Assembly (NCBI GenBank): GCA_963966185.1
Contig: CAWZYM010000217.1
Coordinates: 782,501 to 846,500 of the forward strand
DNA length: 64,000 nucleotides
Reading direction: 5' to 3'
From: Rhabditoides inermis
Taxonomy: Eukaryota; Nematoda; Chromadorea; Rhabditida; Rhabditidae
A program made the position numbers and the translations under genes. Numbering within the stretch: the first letter of the stretch is position 1; every line of letters starts with the position of its first letter. Positions 1-14,700 of this stretch are shown here, piece by piece. A model generated the notes under the pieces. That model was not told the origin of the DNA, made no database searches, and saw nothing but the letters and a program-made list of their open reading frames with translations.

Positions 1-135
1 GACGACCTGTGATATTCTGAGAAAAATATACTGAACCGAGTGCGTTCTAGCCTCTTAACTGATAGATGGAAGATAATGGACCGCTTATCATTTGTGAACG
101 TCAAGTTTCAAATACTATGCGATATTCGATTATCA

Positions 136-143
136 ATTTGCAT
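136..143 (-). promoter_or_regulatory. Octamer motif ATGCAAAT, repeated once per monomer (first instance)
   Basis: Each ordinary monomer contains ATTTGCAT, whose reverse complement ATGCAAAT is the consensus octamer bound by POU/Oct-type homeodomain proteins. It recurs every 152 bp through the window, roughly 400 times, and is lost in GCTTAAGAG monomers. Binding is a possibility only; an 8-bp match in an A/T-rich satellite is weak evidence of function. Confidence 0.35.
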
Positions 144-3100
144 AAGAGTGGTGACGACCTGTGATATTCTGAGAAAAATATACTGAACCGAGTGCGTTCT
201 AGCCTCTTAACTGATAGATGGAAGATAATGGACCGCTTATCATTTGTGAACGTCAAGTTTCATATACTATGCGATATTCGATTAGCAATTTGCATAAGAG
301 TGGTGACGACCTGTGATACTCTGAGAAAAATATACTGAACCGAGTGCGTTTTAGCCTCTTAACTGATAGATGGAAGGTAATGGACCGCTTATCATTTGTG
401 AACGTCAAGTTTCATATACTATGCGATATTCGATTAGCAATTTGCATAAGAGTGGTGACGACCTGTGATGTTCTGAGAAAAATATACTGAACCGAGTGCG
501 TTCTAGCCTCTTAACTGATAGATGGAAGATAATGGACTGCTTATCAATTGTGAACGTCAAGTTTCATATACTATGCGTATTCGATTAGCAATTTGCATAA
601 GAGTGGTGACGACCTGTGATATTCTGAGAAAAATATACTGAACCGAGTGCGTTCTAGCCTCTTAACTGATAGATGGAAGATAATGGACCGCTTATCATTT
701 GTGAAAGTCAAGTTTCATATACATACTATGCGATATTCGATTAGCAATTTGCATAAGAGTGGTGACGACCTGTGATATTCTGAGAAAAGTATACTGAACC
801 GAGTGCGTTCTAGCCTCTTAACTGATAGATGGAAGATAATGGACTGCTTAACAATTGTGAACGTCAAGTTTCATATACTATGCGATATTCGATTAGCAAT
901 TTGCATAACAGTGGTGACGACCTGTGATGTTCTGAGAAAAATATACTGAACCGAGTGCGTTCTAGTCTCTTAACTGATAGATTGAAGATAATGGACTGCT
1001 CTTCATTTGTGAACGTCAGGTTTCATATACTATGCGTATTCGATTAGCAATTTGCATAAGAGTGGTGACGACCTGTGATGTTCTGAGAAAAATATACTGA
1101 ACCGAGTGCGTTCTAGCCTCTTAACTGATAGATGGAAGATAGTGGACTGCTTATCAATTGTGAACGTCAAGTTTCATATACTATGCGTATTCGATTAGCA
1201 ATTTGCATAAGAGTGGTGACGACCTGTGATGTTCTGAGAAAAATATACTGAACCGAGTGCGTTCTAGCCTCTTAACTGATAGGTGGAAGATAATGGACTG
1301 CTGATCATTTGTGAACGTCAGGTTTCCTATAATATGCCATATTCGATTAGTTTGCATAAGAGTGGTGACGACCTGTGATGTTCTGAGAAAAATATACTGA
1401 ACCGAGTGCGTTCTAGCCTCTTAACTGATAGATGGAAGATAATGGACTGATTAACAATTGTGAACGTCAGGTTTCATATACTATGCGATATTCGATTAGC
1501 AATTTGCATAAGAGTGGTGACGACCTGTGATGTTCTGAGAAAAATATACTGAACCGAGTGCGTTCTAGCCTCTTAACTAATAGATGGAAGATAATGGACT
1601 GCTTAACAATTTTGAACGTCAGGTTTCATATACTATGCGATATTCGATTAGCAATTTGCATAAGAGTGGTGACGACCTGTGATGTTCTGAGAAAAATATA
1701 CTGAACCGAGTGCGTTCTAGCCTCTTAACTGATAGATGGAAGATAATGGACTGCTTAACAATTGTGAACGTCAGGTTTCAGATACTATGCGATATTCGAT
1801 TAGCAATTTGCATAAGAGTGGTGACGACCTGTGATATTCTGAGAAAAATATACTGAACTGATAGATGGAAGATAATGGACTGATTATCAATTGTGAACGT
1901 CAAGTTTCATATACTATGCGATATTCGATTAGCAGTTTGCATAAGAGTGGTGACGACCTGTGATATTCTGAGAAAAATATACTGAACCGAGTGCGTTCTA
2001 GCCTCTTAACTGATAGATGGAAGATAATGGACTGCTTATCAATTGTGAACGTCAAGTTTCATATACTATGCGATATTCGATTAGCAATTTGCATAACAGT
2101 GGTGACGACCTGTGATATTCTGAGAAAAATATACTGAACCGAGTGCGTTCTAGCCTCTTAACTGATAGATGGAAGATAATGGACCGCTTATCATTTGTGA
2201 ACGTCAAGTTTCATATACTATGCGATATTCGATTAGCAATTTGCATAAGAGTGGTGACGACCTGTGATATTCTGAGAAAAATATACTGAACCGAGTGCGT
2301 TCTAGCCTCTTAACTGATAGATGGAAGATAATGGACCGCTTATCATTTGTGAACGTCAAGTTTCATATACTATGCGATATTCGATTAGCAATTTGCATAA
2401 GAGTGGTGACGACCTGTGATATTCTGAGAAAAATATACTGAACCGAGTGCGTTCTAGCCTCTTAACTGATAGATGGAAGATAATGGACCGCTTATCATTT
2501 GTGAACGTCAAGTTTCATATACTATGCGATATTCGATTAGCAATTTGCATAAGAGTGGTGACGACCTGTGATATTCTGAGAAAAATATACTGAACCGAGT
2601 GCGTTTTAGCCTCTTAACTGATAGATGGAAGATAATGGACCGCTTAACATTTGTGAACGTCAAGTTTCATATACTATGCGATATTCGATTAGCAATTTGC
2701 ATAAGAGTGGTGACGACCTGTGATATTCTGAGAAAAATATACTGAACCGAGTGCGTTTTAGCCTCTTAACTGATAGATGGAAGATAATGGACCGCTTATC
2801 ATTTGTGAACGTCAAGTTTCATATACTATGCGATATTCGATTAGCAATTTGCATAAGAGTGGTGACGACCTGTGATAATCTGAGAAAAATATACTGAACC
2901 GAGTGCGTTCTAGCCTCTTAACTGATAGATGGAAGATAATGGACCGCTTATCATTTGTGAACGTCAAGTTTCATATACTATGCGATATTCGATTAGCAAT
3001 TTGCATAAGAGTGGTGACGACCTGTGATATTCTGAGAAAAATATACTGAACCGAGTGCGTTCTAGCCTCTTAACTGATAGATGGAAGATAATGGACCGCT

Positions 3101-5144
3101 TATCATTTGTGAACGTCAAGTTTCAAATACTATGCGATATTCGATTATCAATTTGCATAAGAGTGGTGACGACCTGTGATATTCTGAGAAAAATATACTG
3201 AACCGAGTGCGTTCTAGCCTCTTAACTGATAGATGGAAGATAATGGACTGCTTATCAATTGTGAACGTCAAGTTTCATATACTATGCGATATTCGATTAG
3301 CAATTTGCATAAGAGTGGTGACGACCTGTGATATTCTCAGAAAAATATACTGAACCGAGTGCGTTTTAGCCTCTTAACTGATAGATTGAAGAAAATGGAC
3401 CGCTTATCATTTGTGAACGTCAAGTTTCATATACTATGCGATATTCGATTAGCAATTTGCATAAGAGTGGTGACGACCTGTGATATTCTGAGAAAAATAT
3501 ACTGAACCGAGTGCGTTTTAGCCTCTTAACTGATAGATGGAAGATAATGGACCGCTTATCATTTGTGAACGTCAAGTTTCATATACTATGCGATATTCGA
3601 TTAGCAATTTGCATAAGAGTGGTGACGACCTGTGATATTCTGAGAAAAATATACTGAACCGAGTGCGTTTTAGCCTCTTAACTGATAGATGGAAGATAAT
3701 GGACCGCTTATCATTTGTGAACGTCAAGTTTCATATACTATGCGATATTCGATTAGCAATTTGCATAAGAGTGGTGACGACCTGTGATATTCTGAGAAAA
3801 GTATACTGAACCGAGTGCGTTCTAGCCTCTTAACTGATAGATGGAAGATAATGGACCGCTTATCATTTGTGAACGTCAAGTTTCATATACTATGCGATAT
3901 TCGATTAGCAATTTGCATAAGAGTGGTGACGACCTGTGATATTCTGAGAAAAATATACTGAACCGAGTGCGTTCTAGCCTCTTAACTGATAGATGGAAGA
4001 TAATAGACCGCTTATCATTTGTGAACGTCAAGTTTCATATACTATGCGATATTCGATTAGCAATTTGCATAAGAGTGGTGACGACCTGTGATATTCTGAG
4101 AAAAATATACTGAACCGAGTGCGTTTTAGCCTCTTAACTGATAGATGGAAGATAATGGACCGCTTATCATTTGTGAACGTCAAGTTTCATATACTATGCG
4201 ATATTCGATTAGCAATTTGCATAAGAGTGGTGACGACCTGTGATATTCTGAGAAAAATATACTGAACCGAGTGCGTTTTAGCCTCTTAACTGATAGATGG
4301 AAGATAATGGACCGCTTATCATTTGTGAACGTCAAGTTTCATATACTATGCGATATTCGATTAGCAATTTGCATAAGAGTGGTGACGACCTGTGATATTC
4401 TGAAAAAAGTATACTGAACCGAGTGCGTTTTAGCCTCTTAACTGATAGATGGAAGATAATGGACCGCTTATCATTTGTGAACGTCAAGTTTCATATACTA
4501 TGCGATATTCGATTAGCAATTTGCATAAGAGTGGTGACGACCTGTGATGTTCTGAGAAAAATATACTGAACCGAGTGCGTTCTAGCCTCTTAACTGATAG
4601 ATGGAAGATAATGGACTGCTTATCAATTGTGAACGTCAAGTTTCATATACTATGCGTATTCGATTAGCAATTTGCATAAGAGTGGTGACGACCTGTGATA
4701 TTCTGAGAAAAATATACTGAACCGAGTGCGTTCTAGCCTCTTAACTGATAGATGGAAGATAATGGACCGCTTATCATTTGTGAAAGTCAAGTTTCATATA
4801 CATACTATGCGATATTCGATTAGCAATTTGCATAAGAGTGGTGACGACCTGTGATATTCTGAGAAAAATATACTGAACCGAGTGCGTTCTAGCCTCTTAA
4901 CTGATAGATGGAAGATAATGGACCGCTTATCATTTGTGAACGTCAAGTTTCATATACTATGCGATATTCGATTAGCAGTTTGCATAAGAGTGGTGACGAC
5001 CTGTGATATTCTGAGAAAAATATACTGAACCGAGTGCGTTCTAGCCTCTTAACTGATAGATGGAAGATAATGGACTGCTTAACAATTGTGAACGTCAAGT
5101 TTCATATACTATGCGATATTCGATTAGCAATTTGCATAACAGTG

Positions 5145-7869
5145 GTGACGACCTGTGATGTTCTGAGAAAAATATACTGAACCGAGTGCGTTCTAGTCTC
5201 TTAACTGATAGATTGAAGATAATGGACTGCTCTTCATTTGTGAACGTCAGGTTTCATATAGTATGTGATATTCGATTAGCAATTTGCATAAGAGTGGTGA
5301 CGACCTGTGATGTTCTGAGAAAAATATACTGAACCGAGTGCGTTCTAGCCTCTTAACTGATAGATGGAAGATAGTGGACTGCTTATCAATTGTGAACGTC
5401 AAGTTTCATATACTATGCGTATTCGATTAGCAATTTGCATAAGAGTGGTGACGACCTGTGATGTTCTGAGAAAAATATACTGAACCGAGTGCGTTCTAGC
5501 CTCTTAACTGATAGATGGAAGATAATGGACCGCTTATCATTTGTGAACGTCAAGTTTCATATACTATGCGATATTCGATTAGCAATTTGCATAAGAGTGG
5601 TGACGACCTGTGATATTCTGAAAAAAGTATACTGAACCGAGTGCGTTTTAGCCTCTTAACTGATAGATGGAAGATAATGGACCGCTTATCATTTGTGAAC
5701 GTCAAGTTTCATATACTGTGCGATATTCGATTAGCAATTTGCATAAGAGTGGTGACGACCTGTGATATTCTGAGAAAAATATACTGAACCGAGTGCGTTC
5801 TAGCCTCTTAACTGATAGGTGGAAGATAATGGACTGCTGATCATTTGTGAACGTCAGGTTTCCTATAATATGCCATATTCGATTAGTTTGCATAAGAGTG
5901 GTGACGACCTGTGATGTTCTGAGAAAAATATACTGAACCGAGTGCGTTCTAGCCTCTTAACTGATAGATGGAAGATAATGGACTGCTTAACAATTGTGAA
6001 CGTCAGGTTTCATATACTATGCGATATTCGATTAGCAATTTGCATAAGAGTGGTGACGACCTGTGATGTTCTGAGAAAAATATACTGAACCGAGTGCGTT
6101 CTAGCCTCTTAACTAATAGATGGAAGATAATGGACTGCTTAACAATTTTGAACGTCAGGTTTCATATACTATGCGATATTCGATTAGCAATTTGCATAAG
6201 AGTGGTGACGACCTGTGATGTTCTGAGAAAAATATACTGAAACGAGTGCGTTCTAGCCTCTTAACTGATAGATGGAAGATAATGGACTGCTTATCAATTG
6301 TGAACGTCAAGTTTCATATACTATGCGATATTCGATTAGCAATTTGCATAAGAGTGGTGACGACCTGTGATGTTCTGAGAAAAATATACTGAACCGAGTG
6401 CGTTCTAGCCTCTTAACTGATAGATGGAAGATAATGGGCTGCTTAACAATTGTGAACGTCAGGTTTCATATACTATGCGATATTCGATTAGCAATTTGCA
6501 TAAGAGTGGTGACGACATGTGATCTTCTGAGAAAAATATACTGAACCGAGTGCGTTCTAGCCTCTTAACTGATAGATGGAAGATAATGGACCGCTTATCA
6601 TTTGTGAACGTCAAGTTTCATATACTATGCGATATTCGATTAGCAATTTGCATAAGAGTGGTGACGACCTGTGATATTCTGAGAAAAATATACTGAACCG
6701 AGTGCGTTTTAGCCTCTTAACTGGAAGATAATGGACCGCTTAACATTTGTGAACGTCAAGTTTCATATACTATGCGATATTCGATTAGCAATTTGCATAA
6801 GAGTGGTGACGACCTGTGATATTCTGAGAAAAATATACTGAACCGAGTGCGTTCTAGCCTCTTAACTGATAGATGGAAGATAATGGACCGCTTATCATTT
6901 GTGAACGTCAAGTTTCATATACTATGCGATATTCGATTAGCAATTTGCATAAGAGTGGTGACGACCTGTGATATTCTGAGAAAAATATACTGAACCGAGT
7001 GCGTTTTAGCCTCTTAACTGATAGATGGAAGATAATGGACCGCTTATCATTTGTGAACGTCAAGTTTCATATACTATGCGATATTCGATTAGCAATTTGC
7101 ATAAGAGTGGTGACGACCTGTGATATTCTGAGAAAAATATACTGAACCGAGTGCGTTTTAGCCTCTTAACTGATAGATGGAAGATAATGGACCGCTTATC
7201 ATTTGTGAACGTCAAGTTTCATATACTATGCGATATTCGATTAGCAATTTGCATAAGAGTGGTGACGACCTGTGATATTCTGAGAAAAGTATACTGAACC
7301 GAGTGCGTTCTAGCCTCTTAACTGGTAGATGGAAGATAATGGACCGCTTATCATTTGTGAACGTCAAGTTTCATATAATATGCGATATTCGATTAGCAAT
7401 TTGCATAAGAGTGGTGACGACCTGTGATATTCTGAGAAAAATATACTGAACCGAGTGCGTTTTAGCCTCTTAACTGATAGATGGAAGATAATGGACCGCT
7501 TATCATTTGTGAACGTCAAGTTTCATATACTATGCGATATTCGATTAGCAATTTGCATAAGAGTGGTGACGACCTGTGATATTCTGAGAAAAGTATACTG
7601 AACCGAGTGCGTTCTAGCCTCTTAACTGATAGATGGAAGATAATGGACCGCTTATCATTTGTGAACGTCAAGTTTCATATATTATGCGATATTCGATTAG
7701 CAATTTGCATAAGAGTGGTGACGACCTGTGATATTCTGAGAAAAATATACTGAACCGAGTGCGTTCTAGCCTCTTAACTGATAGATGGAAGATAATGGAC
7801 CGCTTATCATTTGTGAACGTCAAGTTTCATATACTATGCGATATTCGATTAGCAATTTGCATAAGAGTG
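5145..7869 (+). repeat. 2,725-bp higher-order repeat, copy 1
   Basis: A run of about 18 monomers in a specific order is followed directly by a second copy 2,725 bp downstream. Diagnostic variants recur at exactly this offset. CTCTTCATTT is near 5231 and 7956, CATATACTGTGCG near 5711 and 8436, and CATATATTATG at 7676 and 10401. The short-deletion monomer near 6721 recurs near 9446. The monomer before 5145 (AACAATTG with GCATAACAG) has no counterpart before 7870, which places the left edge near 5145. Edges are good to about one monomer. Confidence 0.88.
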
Positions 7870-10594
7870 GTGACGACCTGTGATGTTCTGAGAAAAATAT
7901 ACTGAACCGAGTGCGTTCTAGTCTCTTAACTGATAGATTGAAGATAATGGACTGCTCTTCATTTGTGAACGTCAGGTTTCATATAGTATGTGATATTCGA
8001 TTAGCAATTTGCATAAGAGTGGTGACGACCTGTGATGTTCTGAGAAAAATATACTGAACCGAGTGCGTTCTAGCCTCTTAACTGATAGATGGAAGATAGT
8101 GGACTGCTTATCAATTGTGAACGTCAAGTTTCATATACTATGCGTATTCGATTAGCAATTTGCATAAGAGTGGTGACGACCTGTGATGTTCTGAGAAAAA
8201 TATACTGAACCGAGTGCGTTCTAGCCTCTTAACTGATAGATGGAAGATAATGGACCGCTTATCATTTGTGAACGTCAAGTTTCATATACTATGCGATATT
8301 CGATTAGCAATTTGCATAAGAGTGGTGACGACCTGTGATATTCTGAAAAAAGTATACTGAACCGAGTGCGTTTTAGCCTCTTAACTGATAGATGGAAGAT
8401 AATGGACCGCTTATCATTTGTGAACGTCAAGTTTCATATACTGTGCGATATTCGATTAGCAATTTGCATAAGAGTGGTGACGACCTGTGATATTCTGAGA
8501 AAAATATACTGAACCGAGTGCGTTCTAGCCTCTTAACTGATAGGTGGAAGATAATGGACTGCTGATCATTTGTGAACGTCAGGTTTCCTATAATATGCCA
8601 TATTCGATTAGTTTGCATAAGAGTGGTGACGACCTGTGATGTTCTGAGAAAAATATACTGAACCGAGTGCGTTCTAGCCTCTTAACTGATAGATGGAAGA
8701 TAATGGACTGCTTAACAATTGTGAACGTCAGGTTTCATATACTATGCGATATTCGATTAGCAATTTGCATAAGAGTGGTGACGACCTGTGATGTTCTGAG
8801 AAAAATATACTGAACCGAGTGCGTTCTAGCCTCTTAACTAATAGATGGAAGATAATGGACTGCTTAACAATTTTGAACGTCAGGTTTCATATACTATGCG
8901 ATATTCGATTAGCAATTTGCATAAGAGTGGTGACGACCTGTGATGTTCTGAGAAAAATATACTGAAACGAGTGCGTTCTAGCCTCTTAACTGATAGATGG
9001 AAGATAATGGACTGCTTATCAATTGTGAACGTCAAGTTTCATATACTATGCGATATTCGATTAGCAATTTGCATAAGAGTGGTGACGACCTGTGATGTTC
9101 TGAGAAAAATATACTGAACCGAGTGCGTTCTAGCCTCTTAACTGATAGATGGAAGATAATGGGCTGCTTAACAATTGTGAACGTCAGGTTTCATATACTA
9201 TGCGATATTCGATTAGCAATTTGCATAAGAGTGGTGACGACATGTGATCTTCTGAGAAAAATATACTGAACCGAGTGCGTTCTAGCCTCTTAACTGATAG
9301 ATGGAAGATAATGGACCGCTTATCATTTGTGAACGTCAAGTTTCATATACTATGCGATATTCGATTAGCAATTTGCATAAGAGTGGTGACGACCTGTGAT
9401 ATTCTGAGAAAAATATACTGAACCGAGTGCGTTTTAGCCTCTTAACTGGAAGATAATGGACCGCTTAACATTTGTGAACGTCAAGTTTCATATACTATGC
9501 GATATTCGATTAGCAATTTGCATAAGAGTGGTGACGACCTGTGATATTCTGAGAAAAATATACTGAACCGAGTGCGTTCTAGCCTCTTAACTGATAGATG
9601 GAAGATAATGGACCGCTTATCATTTGTGAACGTCAAGTTTCATATACTATGCGATATTCGATTAGCAATTTGCATAAGAGTGGTGACGACCTGTGATATT
9701 CTGAGAAAAATATACTGAACCGAGTGCGTTTTAGCCTCTTAACTGATAGATGGAAGATAATGGACCGCTTATCATTTGTGAACGTCAAGTTTCATATACT
9801 ATGCGATATTCGATTAGCAATTTGCATAAGAGTGGTGACGACCTGTGATATTCTGAGAAAAATATACTGAACCGAGTGCGTTTTAGCCTCTTAACTGATA
9901 GATGGAAGATAATGGACCGCTTATCATTTGTGAACGTCAAGTTTCATATACTATGCGATATTCGATTAGCAATTTGCATAAGAGTGGTGACGACCTGTGA
10001 TATTCTGAGAAAAGTATACTGAACCGAGTGCGTTCTAGCCTCTTAACTGGTAGATGGAAGATAATGGACCGCTTATCATTTGTGAACGTCAAGTTTCATA
10101 TAATATGCGATATTCGATTAGCAATTTGCATAAGAGTGGTGACGACCTGTGATATTCTGAGAAAAATATACTGAACCGAGTGCGTTTTAGCCTCTTAACT
10201 GATAGATGGAAGATAATGGACCGCTTATCATTTGTGAACGTCAAGTTTCATATACTATGCGATATTCGATTAGCAATTTGCATAAGAGTGGTGACGACCT
10301 GTGATATTCTGAGAAAAGTATACTGAACCGAGTGCGTTCTAGCCTCTTAACTGATAGATGGAAGATAATGGACCGCTTATCATTTGTGAACGTCAAGTTT
10401 CATATATTATGCGATATTCGATTAGCAATTTGCATAAGAGTGGTGACGACCTGTGATATTCTGAGAAAAATATACTGAACCGAGTGCGTTCTAGCCTCTT
10501 AACTGATAGATGGAAGATAATGGACCGCTTATCATTTGTGAACGTCAAGTTTCATATACTATGCGATATTCGATTAGCAATTTGCATAAGAGTG
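7870..10594 (+). repeat. 2,725-bp higher-order repeat, copy 2
   Basis: Direct tandem copy of the preceding block. No difference was noticed by eye at the diagnostic sites compared, so this is a recent unequal-exchange or amplification event. Its right edge is marked by a monomer missing about 10 bp (GTGGTGATATTC near 10594) that is absent from the junction between the two copies. Confidence 0.86.
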
Positions 10595-11729
10595 GTGATA
10601 TTCTGAGAAAAATATACTGAACCGAGTGCGTTCTAGCCTCTTAACTGATAGATGGAAGATAATGGACCGCTTATCATTTGTGAACGTCAAGTTTCATATA
10701 CTATGCGATATTCGATTAGCAATTTGCATAAGACCTGTGATATTCTGAGAAAAATATACTGAACCGAGTGCGTTCTAGCCTCTTAACTGATAGATGGAAG
10801 ATAATGGACCGCTTATCATTTGTGAAAGTCAAGTTTCATATACTATGCGATATTCGATTAGCAATTTGCATAAGAGTGGTGACGACCTGTGATATTCTGA
10901 GAAAAATATACTGAACCGAGTGCGTTTTAGCCTCTTAACTGATAGATGGAAGATAATGGACCGCTTATCATTTGTGAACGTCAAGTTTCATATACTATGC
11001 GATATTCGATTAGCAATTTGCATAATAGTGGTGACGACCTGTGATATTCTGAGAAAAATATACTGAACCGAGTGCGTTTTAGCCTCTTAACTGATAGATG
11101 GAAGATAATGGACCGCTTATCATTTGTGAACGTCAAGTTTCATATACTATGCGATATTCGATTAGCAATTTGCATAAGAGTGGTGACGACCTGTGATATT
11201 CTGAGAAAAATATACTGAACCGAGTGCGTTCTAGCCTCTTAACTGATAGGTGGAAGATAATGGACTGCTTATCATTTGTGAACGTCAAGTTTCATATACT
11301 ATGCGATATTCGATTAGCAGTTTGCATAAGAGTGGTGACGACCTGTGATATTCTGAGAAAAATATACTGAACCGAGTGCGTTCTAGCCTCTTAACTGATA
11401 GATGGAAGATAATGGACCGCTTATCATTTGTGAACGTCAAGTTTCATATACTATGCGATATTCGATTAGCAATTTGCATAAGAGTGGTGACGACCTGTGA
11501 TATTCTGAGAAAAATATACTGAACCGAGTGCGTTCTAGCCTCTTAACTGATAGATGGAAGATAATGGACCGCTTATCATTTGTGAACGTCAAGTTTCATA
11601 TACTATGCGATATTCGATTAGCAATTTGCATAAGAGTGGTGACGACCTGTGATATTCTGAGAAAAATATACTGAACCGAGTGCGTTTTAGCCTCTTAACT
11701 GATAGATGGAAGATAATGGACCGCTTATC

Positions 11730-14700
11730 ATTTGTGAACGTCAAGTTTCATATACTATGCGATATTCGATTAGCAATTTGCATAAGAGTGGTGACGACCT
11801 GTGATAATCTGAGAAAAATATACTGAACCGAGTGCGTTCTAGCCTCTTAACTGATAGATGGAAGATAATGGACCGCTTATCATTTGTGAACGTCAAGTTT
11901 CATATACTATGCGATATTCGATTAGCAATTTGCATAAGAGTGGTGACGACCTGTGATATTCTGAGAAAAATATACTGAACCGAGTGCGTTCTAGCCTCTT
12001 AACTGATAGATGGAAGATAATGGACCGCTTATCATTTGTGAACGTCAAGTTTCAAATACTATGCGATATTCGATTATCAATTTGCATAAGAGTGGTGACG
12101 ACCTGTGATAATCTGAGAAAAATATACTGAACCGAGTGCGTTCTAGCCTCTTAACTGATAGATGGAAGATAATGGACTGCTTATCAATTGTGAACGTCAA
12201 GTTTCATATACTATGCGATATTCGATTAGCAATTTGCATAAGAGTGGTGACGACCTGTGATATTCTCAGAAAAATATACTGAACCGAGTGCGTTTTAGCC
12301 TCTTAACTGATAGATTGAAGAAAATGGACCGCTTATCATTTGTGAACGTCAAGTTTCATATACTATGCGATATTCGATTAGCAATTTGCATAAGAGTGGT
12401 GACGACCTGTGATATTCTGAGAAAAATATACTGAACCGAGTGCGTTTTAGCCTCTTAACTGATAGATGGAAGATAATGGACCGCTTATCATTTGTGAACG
12501 TCAAGTTTCATATACTATGCGATATTCGATTAGCAATTTGCAAAAGAGTGGTGACGACCTGTGATATTCTGAGAAAAATATACTGAACCGAGTGCGTTTT
12601 AGCCTCTTAACTGATAGATGGAAGATAATGGACCGCTTATCATTTGTGAACGTCAAGTTTCATATACTATGCGATATTCGATTAGCAATTTGCATAAGAG
12701 TGGTGACGACCTGTGATATTCTGAGAAAAGTATACTGAACCGAGTGCGTTCTAGCCTCTTAACTGATAGATGGAAGATAATGGACCGCTTATCATTTGTG
12801 AACGTCAAGTTTCATATACTATGCGATATTCGATTAGCAATTTGCATAAGAGTGGTGACGACCTGTGATATTCTGAGAAAAATATACTGAACCGAGTGCG
12901 TTCTAGCCTCTTAACTGATAGATGGAAGATGATGGACCGCTTATCATTTGTGAACGTCAAGTTTCATATACTATGCGATATTCGATTAGCAATTTGCATA
13001 AGAGTGGTGACGACCTGTGATATTCTGAGAAAAATATACTGAACCGAGTGCGTTCTAGCCTCTTAACTGATAGATGGAAGATAATGGACCGCTTATCATT
13101 TGTGAAAGTCAAGTTTCATATACTATGCGATATTCGATTAGCAATTTGCATAAGAGTGGTGACGACCTGTGATATTCTGAGAAAAATATACTGAACCGAG
13201 TGCGTTTTAGCCTCTTAACTGATAGATGGAAGATAATGGACCGCTTATCATTTGTGAACGTCAAGTTTCATATACTATGCGATATTCGATTAGCAATTTG
13301 CATAAGAGTGGTGACGACCTGTGATATTCTGAGAAAAATATACTGAACCGAGTGCGTTTTAGCCTCTTAACTGATAGATGGAAGATAATGGACCGCTTAT
13401 CATTTGTGAACGTCAAGTTTCATATACTATGCGATATTCGATTAGCAATTTGCATAAGAGTGGTGACGACCTGTGATATTCTGAGAAAAATATACTGAAC
13501 CGAGTGCGTTTTAGCCTCTTAACTGATAGATGGAAGATAATGGACCGCTTATCATTTGTGAACGTCAAGTTTCATATACTATGCGATATTCGATTAGCAA
13601 TTTGCATAAGAGTGGTGACGACCTGTGATATTCTGAAAAAAGTATACTGAACCGAGTGCGTTTTAGCCTCTTAACTGATAGATGGAAGATAATGGACCGC
13701 TTATCATTTGTGAACGTCAAGTTTCATATACTATGCGATATTCGATTAGCAATTTGCATAAGAGTGGTGACGACCTGTGATGTTCTGAGAAAAATATACT
13801 GAACCGAGTGCGTTCTAGCCTCTTAACTGATAGATGGAAGATAATTGACTGCTTATCAATTGTGAACGTCAAGTTTCATATACTATGCGTATTCGATTAG
13901 CAATTTGCATAAGAGTGGTGACGACCTGTGATATTCTGAGAAAAATATACTGAACCGAGTGCGTTCTAGCCTCTTAACTGATAGATGGAAGATAATGGAC
14001 CGCTTATCATTTGTGAAAGTCAAGTTTCATATACATACTATGCGATATTCGATTAGCAATTTGCATAAGAGTGGTGACGACCTGTGATATTCTGAGAAAA
14101 ATATACTGAACCGAGTGCGTTCTAGCCTCTTAACTGATAGGTGAAAGATAATGGACTGCTTATCATTTGTGAACGTCAAGTTTCATATACTATGCGATAT
14201 TCGATTAGCAGTTTGCATAAGAGTGGTGACGACCTGTGATATTCTGAGAAAAATATACTGAACCGAGTGCGTTCTAGCCTCTTAACTGATAGATGGAAGA
14301 TAATGGACTGCTTAACAATTGTGAACGTCAAGTTTCATATACTATGCGATATTCGATGAGCAATTTGCATAACAGTGGTGACGACCTGTGATGTTCTGAG
14401 AAAAATATACTGAACCGAGTGCGTTCTAGTCTCTTAACTGATAGATTGAAGATAATGGACTGCTCTTCATTTGTGAACGTCAGGTTTCATATAGTATGTG
14501 ATATTCGATTAGCAATTTGCATAAGAGTGGTGACGACCTGTGATGTTCTGAGAAAAATATACTGAACCGAGTGCGTTCTAGCCTCTTAACTGATAGATGG
14601 AAGATAGTGGACTGCTTATCAATTGTGAACGTCAAGTTTCATATACTATGCGTATTCGATTAGCAATTTGCATAAGAGTGGTGACGACCTGTGATGTTCT

